In this document: one piece after another, positions 25,964 through 32,583 of the stretch
Layout of the letters: the number at the start of each line of letters is the position of its first letter
Position numbering within the stretch: position 1 is the first letter of the stretch
NCBI GenBank assembly: GCA_002050375.1
Contig: MWYU01000728.1
Span: 1 to 32,583, forward strand
DNA: 32,583 nucleotides
Direction: 5' to 3'
Source: Chitinophagales bacterium 62-2
GTDB lineage: Bacteria; Bacteroidota; Bacteroidia; Chitinophagales; Chitinophagaceae
Notes under the pieces: model-generated
What the model was told of the DNA's origin: nothing
What the model saw: only the letters and a program-made list of their open reading frames with translations
Database searches by the model: none
Position numbers and translations under genes: made by a program

Positions 25964-26280
25964 AAAACATTATATCTTCTAAGCAACAACAGCGGCGTAG
26001 GTTTGTTTATCTTTTTATTTATTGTTCAACCGTTGTTTAAACTACAGGTTTGAGGTAATAACACTGTTCAACCGAAGGGCGGCAAGAAGCGTCAAAGTTC
26101 TCTTAGCATCTATCAATTTTGTAAACCTGAATATACATTCAATAAGAACTATTTCCTATGTTTTCTGTCTAAAGGAATTTTCATGACGACCGCTATAATA
26201 AATAAAAGCTGTGCTTATTTACAATAGGTAGATTGGCAGAACTCTTGTTTAAAACCTGTTATTCCGGGGCGAATATGCAA

Positions 26281-26598
26281 TTATTGTGAAACAAATTTTA
26301 GCCCGGCAATGGAAGCAATGAGTGTAGTAATAAAGAATAACCTCCAAAAATCTGAGGGTTCTTTAAAAAGAATTATTCCAACGAGCACTGTTCCTACCGC
26401 ACCGATACCGGTCCAAACGGCATAAGCTGTGCCTATCGGAATTGTTTGTGATGCTTTATTAAGAAGAAAAAAACTAAGACTTATCGAGATTAGAAATGCT
26501 ATACTCCAACCCAATCTTGTAAAGTTGTTTGAAAGTTTTAAACATGTGGTAAAACCTACTTCGAATAGTCCTGCTATTATTAGTATTAGCCAGTTCAT
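26281..26598 (-). CDS. SMR family efflux protein (SugE/Gdx-like)
   Basis: MNWLILIIAGLFEVGFTTCLKLSNNFTRLGW...IPIGTAYAVWTGIGAVGTVLVGIILFKEP, four TM. ATG 26598 preferred over track start 26637. Confidence 0.9.
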   Translation of the reverse strand: MNWLILIIAGLFEVGFTTCLKLSNNFTRLGWSIAFLISISLSFFLLNKASQTIPIGTAYAVWTGIGAVGTVLVGIILFKEPSDFWRLFFITTLIASIAGLKFVSQ

Positions 26599-26620
26599 AT
26601 TTAATATTGGAGGAATTAAT

Positions 26621-26646
26621 AAAAAAAAGGTTACCAACTTGTAACC
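26621..26646 (-). terminator. Intrinsic terminator of lpdA
   Basis: Minus strand: GGTTAC-AAGTTG-GTAACC-TTTTTTTT; perfect 6-bp stem plus eight Ts. Confidence 0.9.
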
Positions 26647-26650
26647 CTTT

Positions 26651-26687
26651 CTAACTTATAACTTTACTACTTAAAACTTACCACTTT
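26651..26687 (-). repeat. Degenerate heptanucleotide repeat (AAGTNNN) directly downstream of the lpdA stop codon
   Basis: Minus strand: AAGTGGT AAGTTTT AAGTAGT A AAGTTAT AAGTTAG; first unit overlaps the TAA stop (26686-26688). A further AAGTTGG lies in the terminator loop. Confidence 0.8.
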
Positions 26688-28092
26688 AAATATCAATTGC
26701 CTCACCATAAGCTGCGGCGGTTGCTTCTTTTACCCCTTCGCTCATTGTAGGATGCGGGTGAATGGCATTTAGAATTTCATGAGCAGTTGTTTCTAATTTC
26801 CTTGCAACGGAAACTTCTGCAATCATTTCAGTTACATTGTTGCCAATCATGTGTGCGCCCAAAAACTCTCCGTATTTAGCATCAAAAATTACTTTCACAA
26901 AACCTTCGGTTGCGCCGGATGCGCTGGCTTTACCGCTTGCCATAAATGGAAACTTTCCAACTTTAATATCGTATCCTGCATCTTTAGCAGCCTTTTCAGT
27001 ATAACCAATACTTGCGATTTCCGGTGTACAATAGGTGCAGCCGGGGATATTGTTATAATCCATTCCTTCCGGCGCGTGCTGGTATTTTTTTTCGGTATAG
27101 GCGATATGTTCAGAAGCGTTAATACCTTCTTTGGTGGCAACGTGTGCCAGAGCCTGGCCCGGTGCACAATCACCAATTGCATAAAACCCCGGCACATTTG
27201 TTTGTCCGTATTTATCAACTACTATCCTTCCTTTTTCAGTTTTAATACCAAGTTCTTCCAAACCGATATTTTCAATATTTGCAACAACCCCTACGGCGCT
27301 TAGTACAATATCAGCTTCCAAAGTTGTTTCGCCGCTTTGTGTTTTAACCCGGGCTTTTACTCCGTTGCCTGTCTGCTCAACAGACTCCACTGTGGAGTTA
27401 ACCATTATTTCAATTCCCTGCTTTTTGAATTGTTTTTCAAGCTCTTTAGAAATTTCCTCATCTTCTACAGGCACTACCCTTGGCATAAATTCAACAATAG
27501 TAACTTTTGTTCCCATACTGTTATAAAAGTATCCGAATTCAGCACCTATTGCACCGCTTCCAACAACGATCATGCTTTTTGGTTGTTGAGGTAATACCAT
27601 TGCTTCGCGATAACCAATCACTTTCTTACCATCAATCGGTAAATTAGGCAGTTCGCGGCCCCGTCCGCCTGTAGCTATAATGATATATTTTGCTTCAACT
27701 ACCTGCTTACTGTTATCTGCTGCAGTTACTTCAATTTGGCCTTTGGCTTTCAACTTCCCATAACCCATTATTACATCAATCTTGTTTTTCTTCATCAGAA
27801 ACTGAACGCCTTTACTCATTTTATCCGCAACGCCACGGCTGCGTTTAATAACAGCATTAAAGTCGTGCTGCGCACCACTCACATTTATGCCATAGGCAGT
27901 TGAATGCTTGGCATATTCATAAACCTGTGCACTTTTTAATAATGCTTTAGTAGGAATACAACCCCAGTTAAGACATATTCCGCCGAGGCTTTCCTTTTCT
28001 ATAATAGCAACTTTAAAACCTAACTGTGAGGCACGGATTGCGGCAGGATAACCACCGGGGCCACTTCCTAAAACGATTACATCGTAAGCCAT
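26686..28092 (-). CDS. lpdA: Dihydrolipoyl dehydrogenase
   Basis: MAYDVIVLGSGPGGYPAAIRASQLGFKVAIIEKESLGGICLNWGCIPTKALL; VVGSGAIGAEFGYFYNSMGTKVTIVE; GFYAIGDCAPGQALAHVATKEG; HPHPTMSEGVKEA. Confidence 0.97.
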   Translation of the reverse strand: MAYDVIVLGSGPGGYPAAIRASQLGFKVAIIEKESLGGICLNWGCIPTKALLKSAQVYEYAKHSTAYGINVSGAQHDFNAVIKRSRGVADKMSKGVQFLMKKNKIDVIMGYGKLKAKGQIEVTAADNSKQVVEAKYIIIATGGRGRELPNLPIDGKKVIGYREAMVLPQQPKSMIVVGSGAIGAEFGYFYNSMGTKVTIVEFMPRVVPVEDEEISKELEKQFKKQGIEIMVNSTVESVEQTGNGVKARVKTQSGETTLEADIVLSAVGVVANIENIGLEELGIKTEKGRIVVDKYGQTNVPGFYAIGDCAPGQALAHVATKEGINASEHIAYTEKKYQHAPEGMDYNNIPGCTYCTPEIASIGYTEKAAKDAGYDIKVGKFPFMASGKASASGATEGFVKVIFDAKYGEFLGAHMIGNNVTEMIAEVSVARKLETTAHEILNAIHPHPTMSEGVKEATAAAYGEAIDI

Positions 28093-28271
28093 AAATTTTT
28101 GTGTTGATTGAGTAAATGTTACGGTTTGCTGTTTTTACTGATTAAGTCCATTGCATCATAATGAACCTGTAACGAACAACTTTTAAATGATGTGCGAAAA
28201 TACTGGTTAGTGGGCAAATGGCAAAAGACGTTATCCGGATGAATGAATGTGATATTTAAAAATGAAACAGG

Positions 28272-28301
28272 TTGCGCATGAGGGATAACCCCTTATTTTT
28301 G
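28272..28301 (+). promoter_or_regulatory. Putative Bacteroidota promoter for the outer-membrane receptor gene
   Basis: TTG (28272-28274), 19 nt spacer, TATTTTTG (28294-28301), matching TAnnTTTG; 27 nt upstream of the GTG start. Confidence 0.55.
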
Positions 28302-28327
28302 CTGACTTACAACATGAAAAACAATTA

Positions 28328-30766
28328 GTGAAACTTCTGATATTTCTTGTATTTACCTGTTTTGCAACAATTGGTTTTTGCCAGGGCAAGCATAGCAATT
28401 TGGGAATAGTTACAGGTACTGTTGTTGAAGCTGAAACAGGCAAAGCTGTAGCCGGAGCAACAGTATTAATTGTAAATATTAATGACAGCACCAATAAACG
28501 ATCTGAATTAAGCGATAAGAACGGAAGCTTTGAAATTGATCGTCTTTCTCTTGGATACTATAAATTAAACATTACTAATGTTGGATTTTCTACCCTGGTT
28601 CTTGATAGCATTTACTTACGGGCCGAAAGATTTGATTTTAATCTTGGTGATCTTAAACTGCAAAGAAGTGCAGTGCAATTAATAGAAGTTATTGTGTATG
28701 CTGAAAAACCATTGATTGAAAATACAGATGGAAAGATAACTTATAACGTTGGCGAGAGTGCGTTAACCAGTGGTTCTTCAACTGCTGAAATTCTCAAAAA
28801 CATGCCCCTTATTAATAATGACCCTAACGGGAAAATTTTATTAAAAGGCAAGGAGCCAAAAATATTAATTGATGATAAGCCAACAGATTTAAACGCACAA
28901 CAACTTGCCGATCTTTTGGAAAGCCTGCCCGGCAGCAGTATCGAAAAAATTGAATTAATGACAAATCCTCCTCCGCAGTATGCTACCGAAACGGGCGGAG
29001 TAATTAATATCGTAACAAAAAAAGGCAAAATTGGTTTGGTGGGCAGGGTTACGGTAAGTGCGGGAAGCAGGGGTGAAGCAAACGGGACAGCCAACATTTC
29101 GTACCGTAATAAAAAGTTTGCCTTCAATACAACGGCAAGTGTTGGCGCGGGTATGTTTACCGGTACTAATTACAGCAGGCGCACTAATTTATATACTGAC
29201 TCTACTAACTTCTTTAATACGAATACCCGTTTTAAAAACAAAAACCTGCGTCCCAACCTGCGTTTCCAGGGCGACTATGAATTTAATCAACATCATAGCA
29301 TAAGTGGTGTCATTCAAAGCAACTTTAATTATTTTGATAATAATAGTTTTACCCAATACTCTAACATTAATCGATATACTGAAATTTATAAATTAAGCAA
29401 CCGCACAAACGCTTCCAACGGAAATGGATACAGCAACGGCCTTACACTTACTTATACTCACAGGGGCAAAAACTTAGCGGAAAGATTGCAGGTAATAGCT
29501 TCCGGAAATCTTGGAAAAAATGATAATGGAAAAGATTTTTACCAACAATTTTTACGTCCTGATTTCTCGCCAACGGGTATCGACTCTACGTCTCAACAAG
29601 GCTACGATTATTTGAGTAATTCTTTTTCTTTGCGTGTTGATTATGTAAAGCCTTTAAAGTTGAAGGGAGCAACTTTTTCAGCCGGCAGTTCTTATTCACG
29701 AACAAATAATCACAACATTTTCAATACCCGTTTTTTCAGAAAATCCGATCAGCAGTTCGTTGAGAATGATTTGTTGAGCACAAACTTTCGTTTTCACCAG
29801 GATATATTTACTGCACGTGCTGCTATTAGTTTGCGGTTGCCCAAAGAGTGGCGCATAATTACAGGTGCGCAGGCCGAACAAACAGTAAGCACCTTTAAGT
29901 TCATTAAAGGAAATGCGCCTGATGTAAGCAGCAGCTATTGGAATGTTTTACCCAACTTTACACTTCGTAAAGACTTCAATAAAAAGTTCAACACTTCTTT
30001 TGTTTATCGCGCAAGTATTCGCAGGCCAGGCATTGGCGAACTTAATCCCAGTATTGATTATTCTGATCCTTATAATATTCGTTTCGGTAATCCTTATCTT
30101 TTGCCTTCACTCGCCGATAATTTTGATTGGAACGTTGGGTTGGTAAAGGGCAAATATTATATCAATACTTCGGTGGGTTACAACAAGGTAAAAGATGTTT
30201 ACAACACCATAAGAACATTGGTCGAAAACGGGATAACAGAGATTACTTACCGCAATATTTCTGACCGGCAGGAATATGAAGCAAGCGTTTGGGGAGGTTA
30301 TACCTTCACAAAGAAGTTCAGGATAAATACCAGTGCAGGATACAGCTACAATAAATATGGCGAAGAACAAATAAGATTATACAAGTATCGTAACGGTGGT
30401 ACTTTTTATACCAGTATCAATTATTCCTTTACGCCTAACACCCTTACCACCTTAGATGGAAATGCACGTTACAGCAGTTATGCCGATCCCCAGGGTAGGG
30501 CACGAAGTAACCTGCAAATGAACTTGGGGATACAACGTAAGTTTTTTAATAAACGGCTGATTGTAAGTTTCAATGCAATTGACCCAATAAAGGTGCAGAA
30601 GTTTGTTACTTATACTTACGGAACAAGGTTTACTTTAGAAAATCATAATTCAACCAACACCCGCAACTTTAGGATTGCTGTTGCTTACCAGTTGAATAAA
30701 GTGGTTCAAAAGAAGATGAGCGATAAAGAGAAGAAGAAGATGCTGGATAAATTGAAAGGGAAATAG
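28328..30766 (+). CDS. Outer membrane beta-barrel / TonB-dependent receptor-like protein with N-terminal carboxypeptidase-regulatory-like domain
   Basis: GTG start, signal peptide KLLIFLVFTCFATIGFCQG, GTVVEAETGKAVAGATVLIVN...NKNGSFEI-like domain, plug-like VGESALTSGSSTAEILKNMPLINNDPNGKILLKGKEPKILIDDKPT, IEKIELMTNPPPQYATETGGVINIVTKKGK, then barrel strands. Confidence 0.9.
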   Translation: MKLLIFLVFTCFATIGFCQGKHSNLGIVTGTVVEAETGKAVAGATVLIVNINDSTNKRSELSDKNGSFEIDRLSLGYYKLNITNVGFSTLVLDSIYLRAERFDFNLGDLKLQRSAVQLIEVIVYAEKPLIENTDGKITYNVGESALTSGSSTAEILKNMPLINNDPNGKILLKGKEPKILIDDKPTDLNAQQLADLLESLPGSSIEKIELMTNPPPQYATETGGVINIVTKKGKIGLVGRVTVSAGSRGEANGTANISYRNKKFAFNTTASVGAGMFTGTNYSRRTNLYTDSTNFFNTNTRFKNKNLRPNLRFQGDYEFNQHHSISGVIQSNFNYFDNNSFTQYSNINRYTEIYKLSNRTNASNGNGYSNGLTLTYTHRGKNLAERLQVIASGNLGKNDNGKDFYQQFLRPDFSPTGIDSTSQQGYDYLSNSFSLRVDYVKPLKLKGATFSAGSSYSRTNNHNIFNTRFFRKSDQQFVENDLLSTNFRFHQDIFTARAAISLRLPKEWRIITGAQAEQTVSTFKFIKGNAPDVSSSYWNVLPNFTLRKDFNKKFNTSFVYRASIRRPGIGELNPSIDYSDPYNIRFGNPYLLPSLADNFDWNVGLVKGKYYINTSVGYNKVKDVYNTIRTLVENGITEITYRNISDRQEYEASVWGGYTFTKKFRINTSAGYSYNKYGEEQIRLYKYRNGGTFYTSINYSFTPNTLTTLDGNARYSSYADPQGRARSNLQMNLGIQRKFFNKRLIVSFNAIDPIKVQKFVTYTYGTRFTLENHNSTNTRNFRIAVAYQLNKVVQKKMSDKEKKKMLDKLKGK

Positions 30767-30802
30767 TACTACCGGCAAGTAACCTTCTAGTGCAACAATA
30801 AC

Positions 30803-31315
30803 CTATAGCGATAACGTACTTAACCTCTTCGAGATCCAGCTTCGTTTTACCGGTATCATCCAGTTATTAATCAGCTCTTCTTTCGTCTGAACAAGATTGT
30901 TGAAATAGAAGGTTTCACCATTTATGAAATTATTCTCAACCGCGTACTTTAATTGCGAGAGAGGTAATAACTGAACTTTATCTTTTATTATAAATGCAAG
31001 ACTTTGCCGGTCGAACATATCAACCTTAAAGTTTTCTTCTATTGCTTTTATGAGCCGAACACTGCTGTCTGTACTGCAACCGCTAACACCCGCTGCTGTC
31101 TCATCTGCCATTAGTACAATAAACTGACCAAATAAAAGGTTCGCATATCCTTTTACTTTAGCACCATGCGATTGCCACTTTTCTACAAATTCATTCAGCA
31201 TATCTTCTATTTCCAAAGCTTCGCCAATGGAAAATAAGCGACTCGACTGGTAAATCCATACTCGTGATGCAGCGTCGAAGTCTTCGGGGAACAAGTGTGC
31301 GTATTCTAATTTCAT
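30803..31315 (-). CDS. Conserved Bacteroidota protein of unknown function (often labelled 'ABC transporter ATPase' without a Walker motif)
   Basis: 170 aa: ASRVWIYQSSRLFSIGEALEIEDMLNEFVEKWQSHGAKVKGYANLLFGQFIVLMADETAAGVSGCSTDSSVRLIKAIEENFKVDMFDRQSLAFI. No P-loop visible. Confidence 0.75.
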   Translation of the reverse strand: MKLEYAHLFPEDFDAASRVWIYQSSRLFSIGEALEIEDMLNEFVEKWQSHGAKVKGYANLLFGQFIVLMADETAAGVSGCSTDSSVRLIKAIEENFKVDMFDRQSLAFIIKDKVQLLPLSQLKYAVENNFINGETFYFNNLVQTKEELINNWMIPVKRSWISKRLSTLSL

Positions 31316-31387
31316 ATGAGTAAAATTAAAGAAACAAGGTCAGCTAAAACAGTTCAATAAATTATAAATGATGATTATGTAGAAGAT

Positions 31388-32179
31388 TTAAGAGATACTT
31401 GCGGCCACTATTTCGGCAATATCCATAACAGACACTTCGTTTTCTTTTTCGTTATGCTTTACGCCATCAGTAAGCATAGTATTGCAAAACGGGCATGCAG
31501 CAGCTATAACTCTGGCACCGGTGCCAATAGCCTCGGTGCTCCTCTCAGTATTAACGTACCTGTCACCTTTTTCTTCTTCTTTAAACATTTGTGCTCCGCC
31601 TGCACCACAACACAAGCCGTTGCTTCCGCATCTTTTCATTTCTACCAGTTCGGCATCCAATGCTTCCAGTACTCTGCGCGGGGCTTCATAAATGTTATTC
31701 GATCTGCCTAAGTAGCAACTGTCGTGGTAAGTTATTTTCTTGCCTTTAAAAGCACCGCCTTCTTTCAGCTTAATTCTTCCATCATTTATTAGCTGCTGCA
31801 ACAGTTGGGTGTGATGTATTACCTCGTAATTTCCACCCAATTCAGGGTATTCATTTTTTAGGATATTGAAGCAATGCGGGCAGGCAGTTACAATCTTCTT
31901 TACTTCGTATCCATTTAAAACCTGAATGTTATTATAAGCCATCATCTGAAATAAAAATTCGTTGCCTGCACGTCGGGCAGGGTCGCCCGTACAGGCTTCT
32001 TCTTTTCCAAGTATGGCATATTTAATCCCGGCGGCATTTAAAATCGCAGCAAATGCTTTTGTAATTTTTTGTGCTCTCTGGTCAAAGCTGCCTGCACATC
32101 CTACCCAAAATAGGATTTCAGGCGTTTCTCCGTTTGCCATCATTTCAGCCATCGTTCTAACGGTCATCGCTTCTAACAT
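31388..32179 (-). CDS. (Fe-S)-binding protein with two CCG (cysteine-rich, heterodisulfide-reductase-like) domains
   Basis: LFWVGCAGSFDQRAQKI...TACPHCFNILKNEYPEL; YHDSCYLGRSNNIYEAPRRVLEAL...RCGSNGLCCGAGGAQMF...AACPFCNTML. Confidence 0.92.
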   Translation of the reverse strand: MLEAMTVRTMAEMMANGETPEILFWVGCAGSFDQRAQKITKAFAAILNAAGIKYAILGKEEACTGDPARRAGNEFLFQMMAYNNIQVLNGYEVKKIVTACPHCFNILKNEYPELGGNYEVIHHTQLLQQLINDGRIKLKEGGAFKGKKITYHDSCYLGRSNNIYEAPRRVLEALDAELVEMKRCGSNGLCCGAGGAQMFKEEEKGDRYVNTERSTEAIGTGARVIAAACPFCNTMLTDGVKHNEKENEVSVMDIAEIVAASIS

Positions 32180-32279
32180 TTATCTTCAAATGTATGGTAA
32201 AAGGGAATTAGCAATGAAGCTCAGTTTTTTAAAATCCGACAACTAATTGTTCTTATGCATTTACCAGTAAACCATATCT

Positions 32280-32287
32280 TACTTTTG
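32280..32287 (+). promoter_or_regulatory. Putative Bacteroidota -7 element (TACTTTTG)
   Basis: Matches TAnnTTTG, 19 nt upstream of the TTG start at 32307. Confidence 0.4.
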
Positions 32288-32306
32288 CCGCCTAATATTT
32301 TAAGGC

Positions 32307-32583
32307 TTGAGTAGTATTTGGAAAAGAGCATTAAATTGGGAACTATGGCCTTTTGCCATGATTTATGCTCCGCTCGGTTTATTATGGTTGTACTACGCTA
32401 TTAGAGCCCGGGCATTTTGGTTCTTCTCCAATGTCAATCCAACAATTGAATTTTCGGGTTTCGAAGGTGAAACAAAAGAAGAAATGTACGTTCAGTTGCC
32501 GGTACATTCATACCCTAAAACAGTGCATATAAAAGCGGGTACTGATTTTACTGAAGTGCAAGACCGGCTGACTAATGCAGGTC
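32307..32583 (+). CDS. Membrane protein, 3'-truncated by window edge (possibly the N-terminus of an ATP-grasp-type protein)
   Basis: TTG start preceded by an in-frame TAA (32301-32303). LSSIWKRALNWELWPFAMIYAPLGLLWLYYAIRARAFWFFSNVNPTIEFSGFEGETKEEMYVQLPVHSYPKTVHIKAGTDF... open to the window end and absent from the ORF track. ATP-grasp suggestion is from remembered similarity. Confidence 0.65.
   Translation, partial: MSSIWKRALNWELWPFAMIYAPLGLLWLYYAIRARAFWFFSNVNPTIEFSGFEGETKEEMYVQLPVHSYPKTVHIKAGTDFTEVQDRLTNAG

Noticed and set aside
26599-26690. Guanidine riboswitch upstream of the SMR/SugE-like gene
   Set aside because: The short leader is explained by the lpdA terminator and heptad repeat; no conserved guanidine-riboswitch motif recognised.
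26851-27303. 150-aa plus-strand ORF and 107-aa minus-strand ORF 26895..27218
   Set aside because: Both lie within lpdA (antisense and alternative frame); lpdA is unambiguous.
28741-29127. 128-aa minus-strand ORF
   Set aside because: Antisense to the outer-membrane receptor gene; no recognisable motifs.

Overview
This is a roughly 32.6 kb chromosomal segment from a Bacteroidota bacterium, probably Chitinophagaceae-like. The clade is inferred from AT-richness, TAnnTTTG-type promoter motifs, a PorW/SprE homologue and the overall gene set. Most of it is housekeeping. It encodes a YkuD-type L,D-transpeptidase (partial), malQ with CBM20 domains, an L-Ala-D/L-Glu epimerase-like enzyme, topA, an RlpA-like protein, an FAD-linked oxidase split by an in-frame stop, a DUF72 protein, a PBP1A, PorW/SprE, AtpZ/AtpI, a SprT-like protein, a GNAT, sucC, lpxB, surE, an XRE-S24 regulator, an SMR transporter, lpdA, a TonB-receptor-like barrel, a CCG-domain Fe-S protein and a partial membrane protein. 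I saw no rRNA, tRNA, CRISPR array, transposase or phage genes. The most unusual signal is a set of degenerate short-period repeats (mostly 7 nt, one 9 nt) that start at or within a few nt of stop codons. In sucC and lpdA they fill the space between the stop codon and an intrinsic terminator. A related 7-nt-period tract lies in frame inside lpxB. Other points worth checking: (i) the single in-frame TAA in the FAD-linked oxidase; (ii) a pair of ACTAA-N5-TTAGT palindromes upstream of the XRE-S24 gene; (iii) CCCCTAAAGG-type palindromic elements around lpxB; (iv) small ORFs missing from the supplied track.
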